Source of the DNA: an uncultured Aquimarina sp.
Lineage (GTDB): Bacteria > Bacteroidota > Bacteroidia > Flavobacteriales > Flavobacteriaceae
Direction: 5' to 3'
Length of the DNA stretch: 62,337 nucleotides
Assembly: GCA_947500505.1 (NCBI GenBank)
Contig: CANMSL010000020.1
Span: 1 to 62,337 of the forward strand
Shown here: in pieces, positions 8,917 to 18,184 of the stretch
Layout of the letters: each line of letters starts with the position of its first letter
Numbering within the stretch: the first letter of the stretch is position 1
The notes under the pieces: model-generated
The model's input: the letters and a program-made list of their open reading frames with translations, nothing else
Told to the model about the DNA's origin: nothing
The model's database searches: none
Position numbers and translations under genes: made by a program

Positions 8917-9723
8917 ATGAGCCAAATAACTAGTCTACAAAATCCAAGAATTAAATTCTTGCACCAGCTCAAAGAAAAGTCCAGGTTGAGAAAAAAAGAG
9001 CAACAGTTTGTTATCGAAGGACAGAGAGAAATTGCACTTGCGATCAAAGGTGGTTATCAAATTTCTCAACTATACATATGCACATCTATTATATCGGAGG
9101 ATAAAACTAAATACATTTTAGACATGATAGATTTTTATCCACAAATATTTGAAATAACAATTGATATCTACCAAAAGCTTTCTCATAGATCCACTACCGA
9201 AGGAGTTTTGGCAATAGCCAAATCGAAAGAAATCTCTTTAGACAATTTAGATTTAAATACTGAAAATCCCTTGATTTTGGTTGCAGAATCACCGGAAAAA
9301 CCTGGAAATATTGGTGCTATACTTCGTACGGCTGATGCCGCAAAAGTAGATGCAGTTATAATAGCCAATCCAAAAACCGATATTTACAACCCAAACATTA
9401 TAAGATCAAGTGTAGGATGCGTCTTTACTAATAAAATTGCTTTGGGTTCTACATCAGAGATTATTGACTTTTTGAATGAAAGGCAAATAAATCTATATGG
9501 AGCTGCACTACAATCTTCTGAAAATTATTATACACAAGACTATACTAAACCGACTGCTATTATCGTTGGTACAGAGGATAAAGGTTTAACTGATGAGTGG
9601 TTAAAAAACACGACGCAAAACATTAAAATTCCGATGAGTGGTGCCATAGATTCAATGAATGTTTCGGTAGCTGCAGGAATATTAATTTTCGAGGCAAAAC
9701 GACAGCGTGATTTTGTTGTCTGA
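8917..9723 (+). CDS. TrmH/SpoU-family 2'-O-ribose RNA methyltransferase
   Basis: A 268-residue SAM-dependent methyltransferase of the SPOUT fold. The N-terminal substrate-binding domain starts SQITSLQNPRIKFLHQLKEK, typical of 23S rRNA (guanosine or uridine) 2'-O-methyltransferases. The catalytic domain carries motif 1 (ESPEKPGNIGAILRTADA), motif 2 (IIVGTEDKGLTDEWL) and motif 3 (IPMSGAIDSMNVSVAAGIL), the knot-forming SAM site. The exact rRNA or tRNA target cannot be read from sequence. It precedes the M48 peptidase gene by 59 bases and may be cotranscribed with it. Confidence 0.92.
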   Translation: MSQITSLQNPRIKFLHQLKEKSRLRKKEQQFVIEGQREIALAIKGGYQISQLYICTSIISEDKTKYILDMIDFYPQIFEITIDIYQKLSHRSTTEGVLAIAKSKEISLDNLDLNTENPLILVAESPEKPGNIGAILRTADAAKVDAVIIANPKTDIYNPNIIRSSVGCVFTNKIALGSTSEIIDFLNERQINLYGAALQSSENYYTQDYTKPTAIIVGTEDKGLTDEWLKNTTQNIKIPMSGAIDSMNVSVAAGILIFEAKRQRDFVV

Positions 9724-9782
9724 AACTTAAAAAATTATTAACTTTCTAAACCTACAAATCCCAAAGTTACAAACGTAAACAA

Positions 9783-11024
9783 ATGACATCAAACCTACTA
9801 TTTAATCTATTGATTGCTATTATCATAATAGTATTTCTAATAGATTCGCTATTGGATCTGCTTAATGCAAGACATTATAACAATCACATTCCTAAGGAAC
9901 TATCTGATGTCTACCCCGAAGATGAATATCAGAAATCAATTGCTTATAAACAAGCCAACTACAAGTTTAAGTTGGTTTCTTCTTCAGTGTCATTATGTAT
10001 TTTATTATTGTTCTTTTTTATGGATGGTTTTGCTTGGGTTGATGCTATTGCAAGAAGTTTTTCTAACAATTCAATTTTGGTTGGATTAATTTTTTTTGGT
10101 ATCATTATGATTGGTAGCGACATCTTATCTACACCTGCCTCTTATTATAAAACTTTTGTTATTGAAGAAGAATTTGGATTTAACAAAACTACCATTAAGA
10201 CTTTTTTTATTGACAAAATAAAAGGAATCATAATGATGATTATTGTTGGTGGTGGATTACTTGCTCTAATTATGTGGTTTTATGAAATTACAGGAAAATA
10301 CTTTTGGGTATATGCATGGATTCTGATTTCTGTTTTTACTTTGGCTATGAATATGTTTTATGCAAAACTTATAGTACCTCTATTTAATAAACAAACTCCT
10401 CTGGAGCCAGGAGCGTTGAGAGATACTATTCAGGCGTATTCTAAAAATGTAGGTTTTCAATTAAAAGACATTTTCGTCATTGATGGGTCTAAAAGAAGTA
10501 CTAAAGCTAATGCTTATTTTTCAGGTTTAGGAAGTGAAAAAAGAATTACACTGTACGATACTCTAATTAAAGATTTAAGTAACGAAGAAATTGTTGCAGT
10601 ACTTGCACACGAAGTAGGACACTATAAAAAAAGACATGTAATCATAAACTTATTATTATCCATTTTACTTACAGGAGTTACGCTATGGTTTTTATCTCTT
10701 TTTATTGCTAATCCTTTACTATCAGAGGCTTTGGAAGTAGAAATCCCATCTTTTCACATCGGGTTGGTCGCATTTGGTATTCTATATAGTCCTATATCAG
10801 AAATTACCGGGTTAATGATGAATGTGGTTTCCAGGGCGTTTGAATATCAAGCAGATGATTACGCTAAAAACTCTTATGATGGTGAAGCCCTTATTACTAG
10901 CTTAAAAAAGTTATCTAAAAACAACCTAAGTAACCTCACTCCTCATCCCGCTATGGTATTCATACATTACTCGCATCCAACACTTTTACAAAGGATTAAA
11001 AACATAAGAAAACAAATCCACTGA
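9783..11024 (+). CDS. M48 (Ste24/CAAX protease-like) membrane metallopeptidase
   Basis: A 413-residue polytopic inner-membrane zinc protease. It has about six to seven hydrophobic segments (at about residues 5-20, 60-85, 95-115, 150-175, 180-200, 285-310 and 325-345). The zinc motif lies in VLAHEVGHYKKRHV (His276, Glu277, His280), with the downstream Glu ligand in AFEYQADDYA. The layout matches bacterial Ste24 homologues, including the N-terminal M48 peptidase extension. Bacteria lack CAAX prenylation, so it probably acts in membrane protein quality control. Confidence 0.9.
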   Translation: MTSNLLFNLLIAIIIIVFLIDSLLDLLNARHYNNHIPKELSDVYPEDEYQKSIAYKQANYKFKLVSSSVSLCILLLFFFMDGFAWVDAIARSFSNNSILVGLIFFGIIMIGSDILSTPASYYKTFVIEEEFGFNKTTIKTFFIDKIKGIIMMIIVGGGLLALIMWFYEITGKYFWVYAWILISVFTLAMNMFYAKLIVPLFNKQTPLEPGALRDTIQAYSKNVGFQLKDIFVIDGSKRSTKANAYFSGLGSEKRITLYDTLIKDLSNEEIVAVLAHEVGHYKKRHVIINLLLSILLTGVTLWFLSLFIANPLLSEALEVEIPSFHIGLVAFGILYSPISEITGLMMNVVSRAFEYQADDYAKNSYDGEALITSLKKLSKNNLSNLTPHPAMVFIHYSHPTLLQRIKNIRKQIH

Positions 11025-11150
11025 GATAGCTTGGTGGTTACAATTCTTAATTGTATTTTTAAACTATTACTCAAAAATTAGGATCTATATTTTATTTATT
11101 GAGCACACGCAATCACATTAAAAAAGGGCTTTCTAAGAAAACTTTATAGT

Positions 11151-13358
11151 ATGACTGAAGCCGCTATAGACGAGGAAAACAAACAAATTGCCAAGCAATA
11201 CAAAGAATTGCTTCGTATTAGTTATAGAGATCTTAGTAAGGAGGATAAAAAACTAATACGACAGGCTTTTGATATTGCAGTAGATGCGCATAAAGATCAG
11301 AGGCGTAAAAGTGGGGAAGCCTACATCTTCCACCCTATTGCTGTTGCCAAAATTGTAGCTAGTGAAATAGGACTCGATGCTACTTCGATAGCTGCGGCAT
11401 TATTGCACGATGTAGTAGAGGACACTGAATATACATTGGTGGATATTGAACAAATGTTTGGAGAAACGGTTGCTCGTATAGTAGATGGATTAACAAAAAT
11501 TTCTTCTCTAAAAAAAGATAAAGATATTTCGCTACAGGCGGAAAACTTCAGAAAAATGTTACTTACCCTTAACGATGATGTTAGGGTAATCATTATTAAA
11601 ATCGCTGATCGTTTGCATAACATGCAAACAATGGATTCTATGCGTCCGGACAAACAAGTCAAAATCGCATCAGAAACTTTATATATATATGCTCCGTTAG
11701 CACATCGAATCGGACTTTATAATATTAAAACCGAATTAGAAGATTTAGGTTTAAAATATACTGAACCAGAGGTTTACAAAGATATCCTTGAAAAAATAAA
11801 AGAAAGCAAAGAAGAACAAGATGCATATATAAAACGTTTTTCGGATAAAATTAAAGAAGGGCTTGATAAAGAGGGGCTTCATTACGAAATTAAAGGTCGG
11901 CCAAAGTCTATTTTTTCTATCAGACGTAAAATTCTAAAGCAAAATATATCTTTTGATGAAGTTTATGACAAATTTGCCATTCGAATTATCTATAAATCAG
12001 AGGATATAGAAAATGAAAAGTTTATAGCTTGGAAGATTTATACCATCGTTACAGACTATTATCGACCTAACCCTATTAGACTAAGAGATTGGATCTCTCA
12101 ACCTAAGTCCACCGGCTACGAAGCATTACATATCACGGTGATAGGTCCAGATAGTCAATGGGTTGAAGTACAGATACGCAGTGAGCGTATGCATGAAATA
12201 GCAGAAAAAGGATATGCAGCACATTATAAATATAAAAATACTGAAGAAAAACAGGATCAAGGTCTTGATGGTTGGCTCAACAGATTACAAGAAGCGTTAG
12301 AAAACTCTGAAGCTAATGCCGTGGATTTCGTGGAGGAGTTTAAACTTAATCTTTATTCGAAAGAGATTTTTGTTTTTACGCCCGAAGGTGATTTAAAATC
12401 CCTTCCTAAAGGAGCAACAGCACTTGATTTTGGTTTCAGTGTTCATACCGAAGTCGGACTTAAGACCAGAGGAGCAAGAGTGAACGGTAAATTGGTTCCT
12501 TTAAGTCACGAATTAAATAGCGGAGACCAAGTAGAAATTATAACTTCTAATAAATCAAAACCTTCATCAAACTGGTTAGATTATGCTACCACAGCAAGAG
12601 CGAGATCAAAAATAAAATCTGCATTGCGTGATGAAAAGAAACAAATTGCAGAAGAAGGAAAAGTAATATTGAAACGAAAACTACGTTCGCAAAAAATAAC
12701 ATTGAATGAAAAAGTAGTTAACGAGCTTGTACTTTATTTTAAGCTTAAAACAAGTCAAGACTTATTTTATAGAGTGGGAATCGGAACCATTGATAATCAA
12801 AAAATCAAGGAATTCGCGACCACAAGAAGTAATGTATTTATGAATTTTATCAAAAATAAAATTCGAAGAGGTAATGTAAAGGATCTTAATAAAGATGAAA
12901 TCACCTCTAAATATGATCTATTAGTTTTTGGTAAAGACTCGGAAAAACTTGAATATAAACTATCTAATTGCTGTAACCCGATTGCCGGAGATAATGTTTT
13001 TGGATTTATTACGGTAAATGAAGGTATCAAAATACATAAAAAAGATTGCCCTAACGCTTTACAATTACAAAGCAATTATGCATATCGAATCATACAAGCT
13101 AAATGGATAGACTCGAGTCAGGAAGAATTTAAAGCTGTAATACGATTAAATGGAATTGATAACATAGGTGTTGTTAACGAAGTAACACAAATTATATCAA
13201 ATAATATGCATTTGGCAATTTATAACATGAATTTTGATACAAATGATGGAGTTTTTACCGGTAAAATTACGGTAGGAGTAAAAAATAAAAACACTTTAAA
13301 AACGGTTATTCAAAACCTCTCTAAAGTAAATGGTATTGATAAAGTAGTTCGAGAATAA
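11151..13358 (+). CDS. Bifunctional (p)ppGpp synthetase/hydrolase, RelA/SpoT family
   Basis: A 735-residue cytosolic stringent-response enzyme that makes and degrades (p)ppGpp. The N-terminal HD hydrolase domain is intact (FHPIAVAKIVA, LLHDVVEDT, IIKIADRLHNM), as is the synthetase domain (residues about 235-360, with GRPKSIFSIRRKI, FAIRIIY, STGYEALHITV and VEVQIRSERMHEIAEKGYAAH). TGS (FVFTPEGDLKSLPKGATALD), a helical or zinc-finger segment (SNCCNPIAGD) and a C-terminal ACT domain follow. Both catalytic halves look functional, which fits the single long Rel enzyme typical of this phylum. The Fur-family gene follows 83 bases later. Confidence 0.95.
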   Translation: MTEAAIDEENKQIAKQYKELLRISYRDLSKEDKKLIRQAFDIAVDAHKDQRRKSGEAYIFHPIAVAKIVASEIGLDATSIAAALLHDVVEDTEYTLVDIEQMFGETVARIVDGLTKISSLKKDKDISLQAENFRKMLLTLNDDVRVIIIKIADRLHNMQTMDSMRPDKQVKIASETLYIYAPLAHRIGLYNIKTELEDLGLKYTEPEVYKDILEKIKESKEEQDAYIKRFSDKIKEGLDKEGLHYEIKGRPKSIFSIRRKILKQNISFDEVYDKFAIRIIYKSEDIENEKFIAWKIYTIVTDYYRPNPIRLRDWISQPKSTGYEALHITVIGPDSQWVEVQIRSERMHEIAEKGYAAHYKYKNTEEKQDQGLDGWLNRLQEALENSEANAVDFVEEFKLNLYSKEIFVFTPEGDLKSLPKGATALDFGFSVHTEVGLKTRGARVNGKLVPLSHELNSGDQVEIITSNKSKPSSNWLDYATTARARSKIKSALRDEKKQIAEEGKVILKRKLRSQKITLNEKVVNELVLYFKLKTSQDLFYRVGIGTIDNQKIKEFATTRSNVFMNFIKNKIRRGNVKDLNKDEITSKYDLLVFGKDSEKLEYKLSNCCNPIAGDNVFGFITVNEGIKIHKKDCPNALQLQSNYAYRIIQAKWIDSSQEEFKAVIRLNGIDNIGVVNEVTQIISNNMHLAIYNMNFDTNDGVFTGKITVGVKNKNTLKTVIQNLSKVNGIDKVVRE

Positions 13359-13392
13359 ATGATTCCTTTTTTTATGAATAACTATTTATAAA

Positions 13393-13427
13393 TTGGTCTT
13401 CCACTAATGAAAAATAATGTAAATTTG
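13393..13427 (+). promoter_or_regulatory. Candidate promoter of Fur-family gene and purA
   Basis: TAAATTTG at 13420-13427 fits TAnnTTTG exactly and lies 14 bases before the ATG at 13442. The TTG at 13393-13395 is 24 bases upstream, at the outer limit of the usual spacing. Confidence 0.55.
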
Positions 13428-13441
13428 CTTTTTTAAGCAGT

Positions 13442-13909
13442 ATGAGTACCAAAACAACTACGCAAAACGATCAAAATATCGTTAAGAATGTGTTTACTAG
13501 TTTTCTAGAGGAAAATGGACATAGAAAAACACCTGAACGCTACGCTATACTTCAGGAAATTTATGAAAGTGAAGAACATTTTGATATTGAATCGCTCTAT
13601 ATCAAAATGAAGAATAAAAATTATCGTGTCAGCCGGGCAACTCTCTACAACACAATAGAACTTTTACTAGACTGCAAACTGGTGCGAAAACATCAATTCG
13701 GTCAAAGTCAGGCACAATACGAAAAATCATATTTCGACAGACAACATGACCATCTTATTCTAACGGATAGCGGTGAAGTTTTGGAATTTTGTGATCCCAG
13801 AATACAATCCATAAAAAAAACAATCGAGGAAATTTTTGAAGTAGAAATCACCAATCATTCATTGTATTTCTACGGAATTAAAAAGAAACCAACTAATCAA
13901 GAAAACTAA
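13442..13909 (+). CDS. Fur-family transcriptional regulator
   Basis: A 155-residue metal- or peroxide-responsive DNA-binding protein. The winged helix is clear (GHRKTPERYAILQEIYESEE, VSRATLYNTIELLLDCKLV). The dimerisation and metal domain has the RQHDHLILTDSGEVLEFCDP segment. The usual CxxC structural-zinc motif is absent: only one Cys (in EFCDP) remains there. That points to a Fur-type protein without the structural zinc, or with changed metal ligands, so iron, zinc or peroxide sensing cannot be assigned. The stop codon overlaps the purA start (TAATG), so the two are translationally linked. Confidence 0.9.
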   Translation: MSTKTTTQNDQNIVKNVFTSFLEENGHRKTPERYAILQEIYESEEHFDIESLYIKMKNKNYRVSRATLYNTIELLLDCKLVRKHQFGQSQAQYEKSYFDRQHDHLILTDSGEVLEFCDPRIQSIKKTIEEIFEVEITNHSLYFYGIKKKPTNQEN

Positions 13910-15180
13910 TGGCGGTAAACTTATTACTTGGTCTTCAATGGGGAGACGAAGGTAAAGGAAAAATTGTAGACGTTCTTACAAAAAATTATGATATTATAGC
14001 TAGATTTCAGGGAGGTCCTAATGCGGGACATACACTAGAATTTGATGGTATAAAACACGTATTACATACAATTCCAAGCGGAATTTTTCATGATAAAGCG
14101 ATTAATTTAGTAGGTAATGGTGTTGTTATCGATCCGGTAATCTTTAAAAAAGAGCTGGATAATCTTGGAAGGTTTAATTTAGATTATAAATCAAAATTAG
14201 TAATATCCAGAAAAGCACATTTGATATTACCAACACATAGAATACTTGACGCTGCATCAGAAGCTTCCAAAGGAAAAGCAAAAATTGGTTCTACTCTAAA
14301 AGGTATTGGTCCGACCTACATGGATAAAACCGGTCGAAACGGCATCCGAGTAGGCGATTTAGAATTGAGCGATTGGAAAGAAAAATACCGTAACCTTGCT
14401 AACAAACACGAAGCGATGATCGATTTCTACGATTCAAAAATAGAATATGATCTTGAAGAATTAGAAAATGAATTCTTTGAAGCTATAAAAACTCTTAAAT
14501 CTTTGACCTTTATTGATAGCGAAGAATATTTACATCAAGCACAAAAAGAAGGAAAAAAAATATTAGCAGAAGGTGCCCAAGGATCGTTACTTGATATAGA
14601 TTTCGGGACGTATCCTTTTGTTACTTCTTCTAATACTACAGCTGCCGGAGCCTGTACAGGATTAGGCGTAGCTCCTAATAAAATCAAAGAAGTATTTGGG
14701 ATTTTTAAGGCATATACAACTCGTGTTGGTAGCGGCCCATTTCCAACCGAATTATTTGATGAAGATGGTGAGACTATGGGACGGGTAGGAAATGAATTTG
14801 GTGCTACTACAGGAAGAGCCCGACGATGTGGGTGGTTAGATCTCGTGGCTTTGAAATATGCCGTACACGTAAATGGAGTAACACAACTAATGATGATGAA
14901 AGGTGACGTACTTAGTGGTTTTAAAAAGCTAAAAGTATGCACCGCTTACGATTACCAAGGAAAAACAATTACTCATCTACCCTATAATATAGAACCGGAA
15001 AATGTAACTCCTGTTTATACAGAATTGAATGGCTGGTCCGAAGATCTCACCAAAATGAATGATAAATCACAATTCCCGAAAGAATTAAATGAGTATATTG
15101 AATTTTTAGAAAAAGAATTAGAAACACCAATTACTATTGTTTCTGTTGGACCAGACAGAACGCAGACGATTCATAGGTAA
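13909..15180 (+). CDS. purA: Adenylosuccinate synthetase
   Basis: Catalyses GTP-dependent condensation of IMP and aspartate in AMP synthesis. The 423 residues are normal. Visible motifs are the N-terminal loop QWGDEGKGKIVD with catalytic Asp, GGPNAGHTLEFDG with catalytic His, GSTLKGIGPTYMDKTGRNGI, AEGAQGSLLDIDFGTYPFVT, and the substrate loop GATTGRARRCGWLD. The ATG overlaps the stop codon of the Fur-family gene. Coupling of a Fur-type regulator to purA recurs in flavobacteria, but the reason is not evident from sequence. Confidence 0.98.
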   Translation: MAVNLLLGLQWGDEGKGKIVDVLTKNYDIIARFQGGPNAGHTLEFDGIKHVLHTIPSGIFHDKAINLVGNGVVIDPVIFKKELDNLGRFNLDYKSKLVISRKAHLILPTHRILDAASEASKGKAKIGSTLKGIGPTYMDKTGRNGIRVGDLELSDWKEKYRNLANKHEAMIDFYDSKIEYDLEELENEFFEAIKTLKSLTFIDSEEYLHQAQKEGKKILAEGAQGSLLDIDFGTYPFVTSSNTTAAGACTGLGVAPNKIKEVFGIFKAYTTRVGSGPFPTELFDEDGETMGRVGNEFGATTGRARRCGWLDLVALKYAVHVNGVTQLMMMKGDVLSGFKKLKVCTAYDYQGKTITHLPYNIEPENVTPVYTELNGWSEDLTKMNDKSQFPKELNEYIEFLEKELETPITIVSVGPDRTQTIHR

Positions 15181-15202
15181 TTATATCAACTATATCAAAA
15201 CT

Positions 15203-15236
15203 AAATTCCTCAAGTTTAGATACTTGGGGAATTTTT
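15203..15236 (+). terminator. Intrinsic terminator after purA
   Basis: AAATTCCTCAAGT (15203-15215) pairs with ACTTGGGGAATTT (15222-15234) with one G-T wobble and a TTAGAT loop, and is followed by T residues. The short open frame over 15137-15346 crosses this hairpin and is not a gene. Confidence 0.85.
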
Positions 15237-15346
15237 ATTATAAAAAACCTTTAGGACATACATCCAGATTTACAACTTTATATGTAGATAATACAAGTTC
15301 TGATATGAAATACTCAAACATAACTGTAGCTCATTTAATTGAATAA

Positions 15347-15745
15347 AAAACACGAGTAACGGCTTCCTGAACTTTTAGAAACGCAACTAGAGATTTTTAT
15401 GATAAAACTCTGGTTTTTAAATATTTAAAAACCCTATTATTTTCAGTTTAAACAAGTAAACAATGAATTTTAAAAGACAAAATGTCCATTATTATATTGT
15501 ATTAAAAAGATATCAAATAGAAAAATATAAATAAAACAAGTGCTCAATTGATACAAAAAAAAGTGTAGACAAAATAATATAATAATTTGACAAAATAATA
15601 CACATAAATCAAGGGAAATAAAAATACATTTGAGTTAACATTTCATTAACAATTAAGAAACGAATTAACCACTCGTATAAAAATATTTTGATTTATAACA
15701 CCTAGCCATGTTAATCTTAATTATTTAATCTTAAAACCTAAAATT
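15347..15745. other. Gene-free AT-rich region upstream of halogenase-like gene
   Basis: No coding sequence is visible in these 399 bases. They contain a perfect 22-bp palindrome at 15412-15433 (GGTTTTTAAAT and its complement), a direct repeat of GACAAAATAATA at about 15567 and 15589, and TACATTTG at 15625-15632 that fits the -7 promoter consensus but has no well-spaced TTG. These are candidate control sequences for the downstream two-gene unit. Confidence 0.5.
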
Positions 15746-17383
15746 ATGAAATCGAGAAATGTTAATTATGACTTAGCAGTATTAGGGTCGGGACCTCAAG
15801 GACTGAATGTAGCATCGTGGATTAAAAAAGAAAATCCCAACTACAACGTAATTGTGTTAGAAAGTCAAAAAAAGTATCCTCACAAAATTGGAGAAAGTAC
15901 TTTATCCGGTTTTTGTAAAGCCGTTAGATCCAACGATATTCGTCATGAAGCTTGGCAGAATCTTTTCTACACAAAAAAGGGATTAGGTTTTTGGCACACT
16001 GATGAGTATAATACTGATCTAAGAACACTTCCTGAATATATTATCGAAACATTTGATGAAACCTTTCAGATAGAAAGAAGAACGTTTGATGAGTTATTAG
16101 AACATAATTGCAAACGTCAAGGTGTAGAGATAATTCGAGGAGCACGTGTACAAGCTGCTGAATGCGAGCTATCCGCGTCTGGAAACAAAATTAAATACAT
16201 CAAAGATGGTGAGGAAGTTTTCTTAAACTGTAAAATGGTTGTAGATGCTACCGGTCCAGCAAGTATAATCAATAATCATTATCTGGAAGACGGAGATTAT
16301 ATAGAATCTGATGTTCCTTTCCAAACTTCTTCCGTATGGGCATATTATAAAAATGTAAAATGGCTTAAGGATTATGAAAACTGGGCTCTGGATGCAGAAA
16401 ATCCTAGAGATGAATATACACAACACATCTGTTTTAAAGAGGGTTGGGTATGGTATATACCGATAGTTTCGTGGACAAAATCTAAGGATGAAAACCTTTC
16501 TGCAATGCTAAAATATTTAAGCGATCCGGAAAGCCCGTTATTAAGCAGAGATGAATTAGCCACCAAATTTGATTGTGTTTATGAACAAATCTGGAGTATA
16601 GGAATTTCCTTAAGAAATGATAGAGATAATGTGATACGTGAAAAAGGTTCTGCAGCAACCTTTGAAAAATATCTTGAGAAAATCCCAACATTTAAGCAAT
16701 TATTAGAAGGAGCTGAACTTCTTAACGGATATTATCCAAATCATAAACCTTATGCAAAAAGATTAAATTACAGAAGACGTGCTAAACAGTTTGCTGGAGA
16801 TGGTTGGCTAGCTGTAGGAGATGCAGCCTTTTTTGTAGATCCACTACGTTCTCCAGGACTAACAGGTGGAGTTGCAATGGGATATCATGCTAAAATCGCT
16901 ATTCTCAAAGCTCTGTCAGAAAATAATTTTTCTAAACAAACTTTTGAAGGTTATTCGCAACGTATAGAAGAGCTTCATGAAATGCTTGAAGATCAAAATC
17001 AGATAGCCTACATGTCTCATAATCATCCAGAAGGAATTGCTTTGGTCAGAAGGTTTGGCGAAGTATCTTCGAGAGGGCATTATAATGAATTTCAGCACCA
17101 AGAGGAGTACCAATTCCCGGACACTAACGTATGGGGACACCTATATACAGAGCACTTTAGAATGCAAAAACAAGTATTAGCTATTATGCTTGAAGAAGAA
17201 GAAAGGGTTGGGAAAATCAAAAACATAGAAAACCAGTCAGGTGCAGATTATGAAATAATGATTGCCAGAATGAAGCAAGTTATTGGTGACCACTTAGAGA
17301 AGAATCTATACTTAAATCCCTTTACAGTGGTAAATCAAGACAAAATCAGAGAAAATGAGCAAGGAGTAAAAGCAGTAGCCTAG
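15746..17383 (+). CDS. Flavin-dependent halogenase-like FAD oxidoreductase
   Basis: A 545-residue FAD-binding protein with the marks of flavin-dependent halogenases. It has an N-terminal dinucleotide fold (LAVLGSGPQGLN, residues 10-21) and KIGEST at 47-52. Lys77-Lys78 in FYTKKGLGFW sit where halogenases carry the catalytic lysine. Both signature motifs are present: WxWxIP (W234-V-W-Y-I-P239) and Fx.Px.SxG (FFVDPLRSPG, next to GDAAF). The C-terminal 170 residues are family-variable. Halogenases add Cl or Br to aromatic or pyrrolic substrates using FADH2 from a separate reductase; none is nearby. A hydroxylase or reductase of the same superfamily is the alternative. It probably forms an operon with the DUF1348 gene 6 bases downstream. 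Confidence 0.75.
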   Translation: MKSRNVNYDLAVLGSGPQGLNVASWIKKENPNYNVIVLESQKKYPHKIGESTLSGFCKAVRSNDIRHEAWQNLFYTKKGLGFWHTDEYNTDLRTLPEYIIETFDETFQIERRTFDELLEHNCKRQGVEIIRGARVQAAECELSASGNKIKYIKDGEEVFLNCKMVVDATGPASIINNHYLEDGDYIESDVPFQTSSVWAYYKNVKWLKDYENWALDAENPRDEYTQHICFKEGWVWYIPIVSWTKSKDENLSAMLKYLSDPESPLLSRDELATKFDCVYEQIWSIGISLRNDRDNVIREKGSAATFEKYLEKIPTFKQLLEGAELLNGYYPNHKPYAKRLNYRRRAKQFAGDGWLAVGDAAFFVDPLRSPGLTGGVAMGYHAKIAILKALSENNFSKQTFEGYSQRIEELHEMLEDQNQIAYMSHNHPEGIALVRRFGEVSSRGHYNEFQHQEEYQFPDTNVWGHLYTEHFRMQKQVLAIMLEEEERVGKIKNIENQSGADYEIMIARMKQVIGDHLEKNLYLNPFTVVNQDKIRENEQGVKAVA

Positions 17384-17389
17384 TATACT

Positions 17390-17803
17390 ATGGAGTTAAT
17401 AAAACCTGCGTTTACAGAGGAGACTGCGTTAGCTTCTGTTCAAATAGCTGAAGACCTTTGGAATAAGAATGATATCCCACGTATTTTATTATGTTTTGCT
17501 GTTGATGGATTTTATTTTCGATATAGAGGTAGGATAATTACCAATAGAAAGGATTTAGAAGCCGCTTTAAAAATTAAATGGCAAAAAGAATTAGAGTATA
17601 CCATTATAAAAAATTTGACGGTTTGCTCTGAGAATAAAATTGCAGTTCAATTCATATACGAATGGAGAAACGAAAAGCACGAGTACTTTCGCACATACGG
17701 AAATGAATTCTGGGAAGTAAATCCAAAAGGTCAGATCATCTATCATACAATTAGTTCTAATGATACTCAAATAAATAAAGAAGCACTAGAACTAATTAGA
17801 TAG
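17390..17803 (+). CDS. DUF1348 (NTF2/SnoaL-like) protein
   Basis: A 137-residue single-domain protein. The segments AEDLWNKNDIPRILL, ALKIKWQKELEYTIIKNL, IAVQFIYEWRNEKHEYFRTY and GNEFWEVNPKGQI match the DUF1348 family, which has the cone-shaped NTF2-like fold often used as a small-molecule pocket. Its function is unknown. Starting 6 bases after the halogenase-like gene and ending at a strong terminator, it very likely shares that transcript and could handle the substrate or product of the flavoenzyme; this link is inference. Confidence 0.85.
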   Translation: MELIKPAFTEETALASVQIAEDLWNKNDIPRILLCFAVDGFYFRYRGRIITNRKDLEAALKIKWQKELEYTIIKNLTVCSENKIAVQFIYEWRNEKHEYFRTYGNEFWEVNPKGQIIYHTISSNDTQINKEALELIR

Positions 17804-17834
17804 TATTAAATTCTTGAAATGAAAGTCATTGATT

Positions 17835-17870
17835 CCGGTTATCAAATGTAGTGTTTGATAACCGGTTTTT
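17835..17870 (+). terminator. Intrinsic terminator after DUF1348 gene
   Basis: CCGGTTATCAAA (17835-17846) pairs perfectly with TTTGATAACCGG (17854-17865) around a 7-base loop, followed by five T. It ends the two-gene unit. Confidence 0.92.
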
Positions 17871-18184
17871 GTTTAATGATATTATCTGTTTCCAGATTCT
17901 GGAGACTTGTATAAATTGATATTTATCATTACTAAAAATCTAATTAGAACTGTACTATTGAAAATTTTATTGTCTTACTATTATTTCCTTTTGCGATATG
18001 CCCAATAGTCGAGGATTCAATAAGGGATAAAGTACTGTCTTAATTCTCTAAAAGGTAAGTTTAGCATAAGAATGTTTTCTTTTACTATTTTAAGACCAGT
18101 GCCGGTATATTGTTTTATAAAATATTTAATATTCCGGTGTAACAATATTGACTATATTCCCATAAACCAATCCAATGTATATTC
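17871..18184. other. Gene-free region before WD40-like protein
   Basis: These 314 AT-rich bases have no credible open frame and no clear TAnnTTTG promoter. I see nothing specific in them. Confidence 0.5.

Noticed and set aside
15137..15346. 69-codon frame across the end of purA
   Set aside because: It overlaps purA and the terminator hairpin at 15203-15236 and has no recognisable product.
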